In this document: positions 36,126-43,904 of the stretch, piece by piece
How positions within the stretch are numbered: the stretch's first letter is position 1
Layout: each line of letters begins with the position of its first letter
Origin: Terriglobia bacterium
GTDB lineage: Bacteria > Acidobacteriota > Terriglobia > Terriglobales > Acidobacteriaceae
Assembly: GCA_020072585.1 (NCBI GenBank)
Contig: JAIQGL010000040.1
Coordinates: forward strand, 1-49,689
Reading direction: 5' to 3'
DNA length: 49,689 nt
Position numbers and translations under genes: made by a program
Notes under the pieces: model-generated
What the model saw: the letters and a program-made list of their open reading frames with translations, nothing else
The model's database searches: none
Told to the model about the DNA's origin: nothing

Positions 36126-38555
36126 CTACAGCTCGCGCTGCACTTTCAAAGGATCAATCGCCAGCGCGCGCTGCGCGGGAATCCATGTAGCCAGCATCCC
36201 CAGCAATCCCATAGCAACAACAACACCAGCCAATACCAGCGGATCTCGGGAAGTTGCCTGATACACAATGGAAGCCAGTACCCGGCTTGCCAAAATCCCC
36301 AGGACCAAGCCTGATACCGAGCCAAAGAGGAGCAACTTGACCGCCGGTCCCAACGCTGCTTGTAACACGTGCTTACGCTGCGCGCCCAGGGCCATACGAA
36401 TTCCCAGCTCCTTCATCCGTTTGCTGACGGCGTAGGCGGCTGTTCCAAAGATGCCAGTGATACTCAACATCGCGGCAATAATCCCAAGCACGCCCAGTGT
36501 CAACGTCGCCATGCGTGCGGCAAACAGAGTACGGTCCATCTCTTTGGTCCAGGTTTGGATGTAAACCGGCAGCCCGGAATCCAGGTTCAGCATTGTGCTC
36601 CGGATGGCTGGCGCCATCTGCTGCGAATCGCGGTTCGAACGCACCACGATCCAGGAGTCACTCGATGGCGATTGCAGGAATGGGAAAAACATGGCCGGCT
36701 TTGGTTCCTCAGTGACGCTCCTATATTTCCCCTGTTCCACAACACCCACTGCCTGGATGCGCGTTCCATCCTCCATTTTGTAGTAGCTGCCTATTGCGGC
36801 GGGTACGGAGCCAAAGATTTTGCGCGCGAACTCCGCGTTCACCACCGCTACACGCTGCGCACTCTTATCGTCATGCCATGTGACAGTCCTTCCGGCCAGC
36901 AAGGCAGTGCCCGCCGCGTGAAAATATTCGGGCGATACCTTGTACAAAAAGGACTGAGCAGCGGCATTCGCCGGCCTAAAATCTACCGTTTTGTCACTAA
37001 AGACAAACTCGTTGACCGAGCCCGCGTATAACGGCGCCGGGCTAACCAAGCCCACGGACTCTACACCCGGAACTGCCTGCAAGGCATCGAGCATGCGCCT
37101 TTCCATTGCGGGCACCTGGTCGCCGCGGTAACCACCCATGCTCAAATCTGTATTCGCGAGGATTGCGTTTTGCGGTTCAAAACCAAAATTGCTGTTCACC
37201 GAGCGCACCAGTCCACGCACAGCAACCATGGAGGAAGTGACCAACACCGAACAGATGGCAATTTGCAAGACCAGCAACAGGTCACGGAGGGTAATCCGCC
37301 GCCCAACGGGGCCGGTTGCTCCTGCCTTGATAACCTCATACGTATTGATGCGAAGTATCTGCCTCACCGGGACCGAGCCAAAAATGAGCGCACTTGCTAA
37401 AGCCAGCAGGAAAGCTACTCCATAAACATTTGCATCCGGAGTCACAGCAACATGGATGGGATATCTGGAGAATGGCTGCCACAGGCTCAGAGCGCGCAAC
37501 AACCCCACGCTGCCTATCAGCCCCACGCCGCCTCCAATTAGCGAAACCAGCGTTGCTTCAGTAAACAGCTGCCGCAAGATGCGGCTACGGCTTGATCCCA
37601 GCGCGAGCCGCAACGCAACCTCCCGGGCGCGGTCAGCAGCGCGTGCTGCAAACAGGCTGCCCAGGTTGGCGCATGCGGCCAGCAAAATCAACCCTGCCAG
37701 CACCATCAGTGCGGTTAGAAACGCTTTTATCGGAGGACCAAGGTAGTCGCCATAAAGACTTGGACGCGCCAGGGTAAACCTCATGTCGCTGTCTTCTTTG
37801 GGATAGCTCTTCTCCAGATCCGCCCCAATCGAGTTCAGGTCGGCAATCGCTTGTGCCGGAGCGACTCCCGCTTTCAGATGTCCCAGCACCGCAAAAACCC
37901 AGCGCTTCCCGCGGTCGTTCAAAAGGTTCTCGCCCTGTAGCTGTTCGTTATTAACCATCGGCACAAAGAAATCAGGGGAGAAAAACACGAGAGTTCCATG
38001 GAACTCAGCCGGCGCTACGCCCACAATCGTAAAAGGCTGCTTATTCACCTGAACAATGCGGCCTATCACGCCAGGATCATCGTGAAAATGGGCGTGCCAA
38101 TACGCGTGGGTGAGCACAATGTATGGAGCGCTGTTTGCGCCATGCTCATCGGAGGCGTGGAACAAACGGCCAAGATACGGTTGAAGGCGTAATGAATCGA
38201 AGTAGTTCCCACTCACCATCTCAACCCAGGCGCTGGATGGATTTGCGCCCGTATCAAGCCCTACTACACCCCCAACATACGCTGCCAGTTGATCGAAGCT
38301 GTGGTTGCGATCACGCAGATCGATATAGTCTGGATATGAATAATTGCTCGCCTTTTCCTTGCCGTGCTCGAGTTGGTAGAGGCTTTCCGACTCAGGCAGA
38401 TTCAGCGGGTGCAGTATCAGCGCATTGATCATTCCAAAGACAACGGCGTTTGCGCAGATTCCTATTGCCAGCGTCACGATTGCGACGATAGTAAAGCCAG
38501 GAGACTTGAGCAAGACGCGAAGGCTGTAGCGAAAATCCTGTCCTAAGAACGCCAT
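36126..38555 (-). CDS. MacB/FtsX-type permease of the acidobacterial duplicated orphan permease group
   Basis: An 809-residue protein beginning MAFLGQDFRYSLRVLLKSPG, with a first helix followed by a periplasmic MacB-like domain, three central helices (about 275-400), a second MacB-like periplasmic domain (about 460-650) and three final helices. This duplicated FtsX arrangement without an ATPase domain is very abundant in Acidobacteria and is the main taxonomic hint here. Such proteins are thought to transmit mechanical or transport work with a partner ATPase, which is absent here. GGGGGT lies just before ATG 38555. It heads the polyketide operon and may serve export or resistance. Confidence 0.9.
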   Translation of the reverse strand: MAFLGQDFRYSLRVLLKSPGFTIVAIVTLAIGICANAVVFGMINALILHPLNLPESESLYQLEHGKEKASNYSYPDYIDLRDRNHSFDQLAAYVGGVVGLDTGANPSSAWVEMVSGNYFDSLRLQPYLGRLFHASDEHGANSAPYIVLTHAYWHAHFHDDPGVIGRIVQVNKQPFTIVGVAPAEFHGTLVFFSPDFFVPMVNNEQLQGENLLNDRGKRWVFAVLGHLKAGVAPAQAIADLNSIGADLEKSYPKEDSDMRFTLARPSLYGDYLGPPIKAFLTALMVLAGLILLAACANLGSLFAARAADRAREVALRLALGSSRSRILRQLFTEATLVSLIGGGVGLIGSVGLLRALSLWQPFSRYPIHVAVTPDANVYGVAFLLALASALIFGSVPVRQILRINTYEVIKAGATGPVGRRITLRDLLLVLQIAICSVLVTSSMVAVRGLVRSVNSNFGFEPQNAILANTDLSMGGYRGDQVPAMERRMLDALQAVPGVESVGLVSPAPLYAGSVNEFVFSDKTVDFRPANAAAQSFLYKVSPEYFHAAGTALLAGRTVTWHDDKSAQRVAVVNAEFARKIFGSVPAAIGSYYKMEDGTRIQAVGVVEQGKYRSVTEEPKPAMFFPFLQSPSSDSWIVVRSNRDSQQMAPAIRSTMLNLDSGLPVYIQTWTKEMDRTLFAARMATLTLGVLGIIAAMLSITGIFGTAAYAVSKRMKELGIRMALGAQRKHVLQAALGPAVKLLLFGSVSGLVLGILASRVLASIVYQATSRDPLVLAGVVVAMGLLGMLATWIPAQRALAIDPLKVQREL

Positions 38556-38723
38556 ATTACCCCCGTTGACTGGCCAAGGCAGGCTATCTGGATCCTATTG
38601 CATTCAAAACGCCTTAAGTCCATTTCCGGAATAATACCCTTGCCGAACCACACCCTATCGCCTTTGGCTTTCAGTTGCACTTTTTACAAATACTGTCTTT
38701 AAGGTACACTAACCCTATTATAT

Positions 38724-38752
38724 ATAGTATCAGAGTAGCCAGACCGATGCAA
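38724..38752 (-). promoter_or_regulatory. Candidate sigma70-type promoter for the permease/PKS operon
   Basis: On the minus strand, TTGCAT (38752-38747) is followed after 17 bases by TACTAT (38729-38724), with an overlapping TATAAT at 38722-38717. It would give a leader of about 160 bases before ATG 38555. It lies downstream of the two-hairpin element, so transcripts carrying that element would need another start further upstream. Based on consensus match only. Confidence 0.4.
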
Positions 38753-38834
38753 GCCGGGTCTTGATAGAGGTCAGACTACGCATGCCGAACAACTTCAGTT
38801 CGGTTTCTATCGATTCACTACCGCAAATTGACAT

Positions 38835-38924
38835 AGCTTCGCTTTTCTCACTTGGAAAGAAAATTTCCACATACTCGAGGGGTCTAAGAGCGTACAAAGA
38901 AATGGTTTGTCACGCGGTCTTTAG
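38835..38924 (-). promoter_or_regulatory. Two-hairpin leader element, copy A (upstream of polyketide operon)
   Basis: A 90-nt element that matches copy B at 41302-41391. On the plus strand it opens AGCTTCGCTTTTCTCA; over the first 24 positions 22 are identical to copy B. The proximal inverted repeat is TGGAAA/TTTCCA (38853-38869), with a flanking outer CUC/GAG pairing in the RNA. The distal inverted repeat is GCGT-ACAAA with TTTGT-c-ACGC (38890-38915). It ends CTTTAG, also as in copy B. It lies between the NusG-linked genes and the permease/PKS operon. It may act as RNA in the minus-strand transcript or as a DNA operator. Confidence 0.6.
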
Positions 38925-39031
38925 CCGGGAAGCTTGCGCCTCCCTCCCCGAGCCTTTCAAGAGCGCTAAAGCATCAGCAAAGCTGTTCTATATCGAATAG
39001 GGCTAAAGATGTGTGGCTCTATCGGATTTTT

Positions 39032-40420
39032 CTAACAATTAAAACTGAACGCCGCATCAACCTTACAATGACATCGACATCGCGTCTCTTCCGGCGGGCG
39101 CGTGAGACGGACCAGACGCCACGCACGAGCAAAGGCGCCCCACCAGGACATCTGAAATCTGCGCTTGAAGGAGAGCGTCAAAATGGCGCGGGCTCCATCA
39201 ACGGAATTTGGAATGGGTGAAACCATGAGACCTAGTTGCCCGTTATTGAAGGACCGCACAACCTTTGAGGATTCGAACGCCTCATCAGCGTATGAGATCA
39301 GGTGAGTGCCAAGAAGCAGGTCGCCTTCCTCGTCTACGCCCCGGATTTCGATCAACTTAGCGCCCTCCGCAAGCTCAATCTGCATCTGGCCAGAGCCTGC
39401 CAGGTCAAATTGAGAGCGCTCCAGGCCATCTACAACAACGTTCACCGAACCAGGGCGTATTCTTTGGCGACGCGCCTTGGTCGCATTCAGTCGTCCTGCA
39501 ATCACAGCCTTTTCGTCCTCAGACAGCTTCGACGCTCGTGGTCCTTGTGTCTCGATGCTGTCATCTCCGCGCGTTTCATCTTTCATGGCAAACCTCGGTA
39601 AGGCCAGTCGTGCTTCAGGGGAAGAAAACGACAAAACCGCTGACAAGTTCTCCCGGCATACAGGTTCAATAAACATGTGACAGTAAATTGTTTCTTGCGC
39701 ATCTGGCCCCGCAGTTGCCCCGCCGACAGCTGGGAGACAGCTTTGCGGCATATCCTCCACTTTGGTTCTGAAGTGCTCGCACAACCCCTCGGTGCTCCAG
39801 GGAGAGAACATCGCAAGGCATTCATGGACCAGCCCGTGCCAGCGGCTTTGATCTTCTAAAGTCTTGAAGCGGATCTCTCCATGGCGCGTCCTGATTGTCT
39901 CCACCCGTTCGCCAAACCGTTCCCGCAGCTGGCTGGTCAGCATTTTCTTGGCTCGACGATATTGATCCGCCCCAGGGAAACGTTCTGTGATGAGTTCAAA
40001 AGCGGATTGCGTCTCCGAGGTTGAATAGCTGTAAAGGAGCCGGTTCATCCCGACACACACATAGAAAGAGGACATGGGCATCGTGATCTGAACCAGGTGT
40101 TTGATGTACCGGACCACCATGTCTCGTAGCGAATGACTGCCTCTCTGCTCCTGGGCCCTTTCGCATGGCTCAGACTCCAACATAATCAGCCACTGGAAAG
40201 CGTCCAGTTCCTGATGGGTGATCCGACGAATGGGCTGGCAGGCGTGGTTGTATCGCCAGTAGAACCGCCGCTTCTGGCGGCGGCATTGGGTAGACAGTTT
40301 ATCCATTGCGCCGGTCAGAACCTCGATTGCATTCGTCCGGTCCTGGGCAATGAAGTAGGCCAGCTCAAAGCCTTTTTCCAGTGCTTCACTTTGGTCCAGC
40401 TGCTCAATCTGGTTCTTCAT
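39032..40420 (-). CDS. Hypothetical protein linked to the NusG paralogue; N-terminus weakly sigma-factor-like
   Basis: A 462-residue soluble protein that I do not recognise with confidence. Residues about 1-60 are helical and basic (LEKGFELAYFIAQDRTNAIE, then RRQKRRFYWR), loosely like region 2 of an ECF sigma factor. About 60-170 is helical with ESEPCERAQEQR and MVVRYIKHLVQITMP. About 230-460 looks more beta-rich, with a short acidic linker near 290. There are no signal or membrane segments. It lies downstream of the NusG-like gene in the same orientation, so a regulatory or signalling role is plausible but unproven. GAAGGCGAG lies about nine bases before ATG 40420. Confidence 0.7.
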   Translation of the reverse strand: MKNQIEQLDQSEALEKGFELAYFIAQDRTNAIEVLTGAMDKLSTQCRRQKRRFYWRYNHACQPIRRITHQELDAFQWLIMLESEPCERAQEQRGSHSLRDMVVRYIKHLVQITMPMSSFYVCVGMNRLLYSYSTSETQSAFELITERFPGADQYRRAKKMLTSQLRERFGERVETIRTRHGEIRFKTLEDQSRWHGLVHECLAMFSPWSTEGLCEHFRTKVEDMPQSCLPAVGGATAGPDAQETIYCHMFIEPVCRENLSAVLSFSSPEARLALPRFAMKDETRGDDSIETQGPRASKLSEDEKAVIAGRLNATKARRQRIRPGSVNVVVDGLERSQFDLAGSGQMQIELAEGAKLIEIRGVDEEGDLLLGTHLISYADEAFESSKVVRSFNNGQLGLMVSPIPNSVDGARAILTLSFKRRFQMSWWGAFARAWRLVRLTRPPEETRCRCHCKVDAAFSFNC

Positions 40421-40682
40421 CCTGTTACTCGCCTTCTAAGTGTTCTTCTGCCAATCCTCCGACGGGACATGTCGGTGTGACGAGATTCGCAATGTGAGCT
40501 TTTGTCAAAAGACGAACGGCTGAAGCATTGAGTCACCCTGTTCAAGAGGTTTCGCCGCTCAGCTCTTCACGATTGATTCGATCAAGTGGTGAAGCCGGTA
40601 TTGCTCGCGCGAATCCACCGCAGACAAACGCGAGGCAATTGCTGTGATTGATCACTGTAATACTTAATTAGAAACAGATTGC
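40421..40682. other. Intergenic region with inverted repeats
   Basis: About 260 bases between the NusG-like gene and the following gene. It holds CCGAC/GTCGG with a seven-base loop near 40458-40474, and CTTTTG-T-CAAAAG near 40500. Neither is followed by a convincing T-run in the minus direction. They could be part of a leader or an attenuator. It does not contain the 90-nt element found on both sides. Confidence 0.35.
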
Positions 40683-41267
40683 TCAGGCACTGGCTGCAAG
40701 CTCGCTGACAGAGTCATGCGCCATCCGGGCAACCGGCTCGATATCATCCATCTCTACCTCAACTATCACGCTCTTCATAATCATCTCAACCGTAAGCACC
40801 ACGCGAAAATTGTTTTTCTTGCGGAGCAACACACCTTCCATGCCGGCCATTACCCCAGAGCGAATGCGGACCCGCGTTCCTACGGCGAGACATGGATAGG
40901 GCTCGATTTTTCCATGCCGTAGCCCCTCGCGGAGAAAATGGATATAAGAATCGGGGACCGGCATGGGCTGCGGCCCTCCACCCACAATCGATATCACGCC
41001 CGGAACTTTGAGGACAGGCAGGCGTTCGCGGATGCTGATCCGCACGAAAATGTAGGTTGAAAATAGGGGAAGTTGCAGCATCCCTTTCGAACCGTCTTTC
41101 CATTGGCGTTGTTTCTGATATAGAGGAAGAAAGTTCTCAATTTTGCGAAGATGCAGGTGCTGCTCGATCCGCTTCTCGTGTCGCGGTACGGTAAAGACCG
41201 CAAACCAGTTCTTTACCGTTTCGCCGCTGAAGTCCACATCAGGATGTGCAACAATCCGGTCATTCAT
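40683..41267 (-). CDS. Specialised NusG paralogue, transcription elongation/antitermination factor (RfaH/LoaP/UpxY-like)
   Basis: A 194-residue protein. The N-terminal NGN domain begins about residue 19 (KNWFAVFTVPRHEKRIEQHL) and includes FLPLYQKQRQWKDG and PLFSTYIFVRI, which bind RNA polymerase. The C-terminal KOW domain (about 128-180) contains GTRVRIRSGVMAGMEGVLLRKKN. Specialised NusG proteins bind elongating RNA polymerase at particular operons and let it read through terminators; LoaP does this for polyketide operons in Bacillus. Its position upstream of a polyketide cluster of nearly 40 kb in the same direction fits that role. One two-hairpin element lies about 35-125 bases upstream of its start. 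Confidence 0.92.
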   Translation of the reverse strand: MNDRIVAHPDVDFSGETVKNWFAVFTVPRHEKRIEQHLHLRKIENFLPLYQKQRQWKDGSKGMLQLPLFSTYIFVRISIRERLPVLKVPGVISIVGGGPQPMPVPDSYIHFLREGLRHGKIEPYPCLAVGTRVRIRSGVMAGMEGVLLRKKNNFRVVLTVEMIMKSVIVEVEMDDIEPVARMAHDSVSELAASA

Positions 41268-41301
41268 TGGCTCTGCCCCTTAACTGCCTGCGCCGGGATG
41301 C

Positions 41302-41391
41302 AGCTCCGCTTTTCTCAGTTGGAAAAGAAGTTTTCCACAGTCCTGAGCAATAGGTACAACCACACCGTGCAAAGCAGTGTGGTGACTTTAG
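41302..41391 (-). promoter_or_regulatory. Two-hairpin leader element, copy B (upstream of the NusG-like gene)
   Basis: A 90-nt match to copy A at 38835-38924. The proximal inverted repeat is TGGAAAA/TTTTCCA with a four-base loop (41320-41337), extended in RNA by an outer CUCAG/CUGAG stem. The distal inverted repeat is ACCACAC/GTGTGGT (41359-41383), unlike copy A in sequence but equal in position. The element ends 35 bases before the GTG/ATG region of the NusG-like gene, so it lies in that gene's 5' leader. Possible -35/-10 pairs upstream are weak. Suggests autoregulation by the NusG paralogue. Confidence 0.6.
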
Positions 41392-41469
41392 TTGTAGGGC
41401 TTATTTGCGGCAATCAGTTTCCGCTGGAATATTTGTCGGATTTTTGTGAGCCGCCTCGAATCTGGAATG

Positions 41470-41994
41470 CTACGCTTCAGCAAAAGCATCCCGGATGATG
41501 ATGAGTCCTGGATTTTCGTGCGCTATAAACTGTTGACTCTCCAAAAAGGACGCAACTGAGACTTGATGTTTCATGGTTGCGTGCTGTCCAAAACCTGCCG
41601 TCTGTAAAATAGAATCAAGTGTACGGTTGTCACTAATATCAAGAAAGCTACCCAGCCTGCGGAAATCAAATTCAGGCATGAGTATGATGCGAAGGACCCT
41701 GGTAAAGTCGCGAGCATGCCGCGGTTGGACATCAATCAACCGGCAACTCTCGCACAATGTCGTGTAGCTGACGCCTACCTGCCTTGCCCATATTGCCAGA
41801 GTCCTTGGATCTCTATCTGACTTGCATGCTCCAAGCACATAACTAGCCCATCGTTCCGCCATTGAAGTTGGATGAGCAATTTCCGGAATTACCAGTACCG
41901 TTTGATTTTCGCTTTGCACTGCTCTCGCCGTAGGTCTGGGCACTGGAGGGGCAGACAGATCCAGAGTCGGCTTCAAACTTGATAGCGTGGTCAT
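41470..41994 (-). CDS. Small HTH-like putative regulator
   Basis: About 174 residues from ATG 41994 (MTTLSSLKPTLDL), chosen because GGGAG lies nine bases upstream; an ATG at 42042 gives a 190-residue form. A Pro/Ser-rich N-terminus is followed by helical segments: WASYVLGACKSDRDPRTLAI, then ARQVGVSYTTLCESCRLIDV, which reads like a helix-turn-helix, then ARDFTRVLRIILMPEFDFRR. The AraC-like spacing suggests DNA binding, but I cannot name the family. It is the first gene of the minus-strand regulatory block that includes the NusG paralogue, so it may control the cluster. Confidence 0.65.
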   Translation of the reverse strand: MTTLSSLKPTLDLSAPPVPRPTARAVQSENQTVLVIPEIAHPTSMAERWASYVLGACKSDRDPRTLAIWARQVGVSYTTLCESCRLIDVQPRHARDFTRVLRIILMPEFDFRRLGSFLDISDNRTLDSILQTAGFGQHATMKHQVSVASFLESQQFIAHENPGLIIIRDAFAEA

Positions 41995-42693
41995 GACGAT
42001 TGTCTCCCATTCTTGCGCTTTAGAGTGCATCTGAAATGCCAAAGCTCATGCTCCCTAAGTATTTGAAATTGCTAAGGAACGGCCCCTTCAAAAGAAAGTT
42101 CCAAAAATAAGGCCTGTCCAGATGTGGAGATGCATGTCCACGGGTGAACATTCTTCAATTTGTTAATTAGGAAGATCTTGACATTCACGGATAGCCGGAA
42201 TGTAGCCACAACAGCCGGTTATTGCACTTTGTCGCCTCGTTCAAATGCCGAAGTGGCGGAATTGGCATCTTGCATGGTTCAGGTCCATGCAAGATGTGGA
42301 TCCTGCTTTGGCAGCAACTGATTCAATCGAATCACTGCCATGGGTTCTTAAGACTTCTTAAGGCAAAAAGTGCAGGAATTTTCACAGTATTTGGCTTGAA
42401 GGAAGGCCTACAACTCCAATTATTTTTTATAAACTATTGTTAACAAACAACTTCTACGATTGCTCCCGTGCCGCAGAGATGGCGGCTGAACTGCGCATAC
42501 CTTTTCCCAGTCCCCAGGGTAATCTGACATAGAGTGCGCTTGTTCGCGGCGAGCATTGGCACCACTCTGCACGGTCAGTCTCCGGGATTCTACAGCTTTC
42601 GGGTGGAAGTCGAACGGGTAATCCGCTGGGATTACGGAGGATGTGTTTCAGATTGATTGGGCTATCTAAAGCGACGGTTGAGGGTGACTGCCA
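41995..42693. other. Divergent intergenic region between regulatory block and ATP-grasp/flavoprotein pair
   Basis: About 700 bases, relatively AT-rich, with no credible gene. It contains GGAAC/GTTCC (near 42074-42100) and GTGGA/TCCAC (near 42124-42141) inverted repeats, a TTGACA at 42178-42183 on the plus strand with only a weak -10 partner, and a tRNA-Leu remnant at 42247-42294. Promoters for both flanking units probably lie here. Confidence 0.5.
42247..42294 (+). pseudogene. tRNA-Leu(CAG) remnant
   Basis: The first 21 bases, GCCGAAGTGGCGGAATTGGCA, read like the 5' acceptor strand and D-arm of a bacterial tRNA-Leu. A perfect 10-bp stem (42268-42277 with 42285-42294) then encloses the loop TTCAGGT, a correct anticodon loop with U33 and anticodon CAG. 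The D-stem 3' strand (GACGC) is missing. The T-arm and the closing acceptor strand CTTCGGC-CCA are not seen downstream. It is therefore a decayed or partial tRNA, perhaps left by integration at a tRNA-Leu gene, or a tRNA-derived structure. Confidence 0.5.
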
Positions 42694-43866
42694 ATGATTC
42701 CGGCTGTCGTGCTGGGCGGCAATCTGGGCGGCCTGGGTGTTGTGCGGAGCCTGGCGGACGGGGGCATGCCCATCTTTGTTGTCGATAAAGGACACAGTTG
42801 TCCCGCGGCCTGGTCCCGCTTCGCGCGATTCGTCAGCCTGCCCAGCGCAGGCGGCAGCGACCTTGTAAAAGAGCTGATCAACCTGTCCATACGAATCGGC
42901 GAGCGACCCGTTCTTATTCTGACGACTGATGCCGATGTCACTACAGTCTCAGAGTTTCGTAAAGAGCTGGAGCCTTTTTTCCGCTTCTCCTTGCCTGCTT
43001 CCGAGATGGTTCGAACTCTTTACGACAAAGCCCAGTTTCAATTGCTGGCAGAGCGCGAGGGGTTAGCGGTTCCCCGTGGCGTGATTCTGACAAACCCTTC
43101 TGAATTTCCCCTGATCAGGACACTGACGCCGCCGCTGGCCATCAAGCCCGCCGATAAAGCGCCGCTGGTTTCAAACAAGGAGAATGACCGTCCCGTACGT
43201 GTGGAAGACTGGGATGAAGCAATGGTCCGTGCTGCGAAGATGATGGAGAGAGCCGGGCGCCTTGCCGTCCAGGAGTGGATTGAGGGAGACGATAGCGACA
43301 TCTACTTCAGCCTGTTTGTCTGCTCCTCTGAAGGAGAGTTCCTCGCCAGTTTTTCGGGCCGCAAGCTGGTGTGTGCTCCTCCGGCCGTGGGCATTACCGC
43401 CGTGTGCGCCGCAGCCCCGGAGATGGACGAAGAGCTCACGCGGCTGACCCAGCAGTTCACGGAACGCGTCGGATACAAGGGAATCGGGAGTCTGGAGTTC
43501 AAACGGGACCGGCGAAGCGGGAAGCTTCTCATCATCGAACCGACGGTTGGCCGCATCGATTGGCAGGAGGAGATTGCGACGTTGTGCGGAGTCAACATTC
43601 CTCTGGTTGCTTACAGGGCGGAAACTAATATTGCGGTCAAGGAATCCGCCAGGCCGACATCGCGGGTGATGTGGCGTTCGTCCATCGTGTACCGCCTGCC
43701 GGCCAGGATTGCGCCACCGGGTGCGTCCCTGCGGGACGGCTACTTCCGGCTCAACGATCCACTACCAGGACTGTATTACTACGCCATTGAGTTGTTTCCG
43801 CTGGGCACCAACAAAATTTTCAGATGGATGCGCCTCAAGGGAAAGACGCCTGCGCAAGCTTACTAA
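42694..43866 (+). CDS. ATP-grasp carboxylate-amine ligase-like protein
   Basis: A 390-residue protein. The N-terminal pre-ATP-grasp Rossmann part begins IPAVVLGGNLGGLGVVRSLA. The ATP-grasp core follows with PLAIKPADKAPLVSNKEND, AVQEWIEGDDSDIYFSLF and a C-terminal metal/ATP region (GIGSLEFKRDRRSGKLLIIE, then PTVGRID). Relatives activate a carboxylate as acyl phosphate and join it to an amine or other nucleophile. GAGGGTGA precedes ATG 42694. It is followed 38 bases later by a flavoprotein gene and probably co-transcribed with it. It runs opposite to the PKS operon, so a role in the polyketide pathway is uncertain. Confidence 0.85.
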   Translation: MIPAVVLGGNLGGLGVVRSLADGGMPIFVVDKGHSCPAAWSRFARFVSLPSAGGSDLVKELINLSIRIGERPVLILTTDADVTTVSEFRKELEPFFRFSLPASEMVRTLYDKAQFQLLAEREGLAVPRGVILTNPSEFPLIRTLTPPLAIKPADKAPLVSNKENDRPVRVEDWDEAMVRAAKMMERAGRLAVQEWIEGDDSDIYFSLFVCSSEGEFLASFSGRKLVCAPPAVGITAVCAAAPEMDEELTRLTQQFTERVGYKGIGSLEFKRDRRSGKLLIIEPTVGRIDWQEEIATLCGVNIPLVAYRAETNIAVKESARPTSRVMWRSSIVYRLPARIAPPGASLRDGYFRLNDPLPGLYYYAIELFPLGTNKIFRWMRLKGKTPAQAY

Positions 43867-43904
43867 GCGGCGAGAAGAACAGAAACTAAGTTTGGAGTCA
43901 TAGA

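Larger units (their letters stand above)
38556..39031. other. Intergenic leader region upstream of the permease and polyketide operon
   Basis: About 475 bases without a convincing gene. It holds a minus-strand sigma70-like promoter candidate (38724-38752) in an AT-rich stretch and the 90-nt two-hairpin element (38835-38924). A 79-codon plus-strand ORF crosses the element but has no ribosome binding site and no recognisable content. Confidence 0.6.

Noticed and set aside
38761-39000. A 79-residue plus-strand ORF across the leader element
   Set aside because: No ribosome binding site or motif; the frame overlaps the conserved two-hairpin element, and copy B does not encode a similar peptide.
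42247-42340. A functional tRNA-Leu gene
   Set aside because: No T-arm that pairs, no closing acceptor strand and no intact D-stem could be found, so it is listed only as a remnant.
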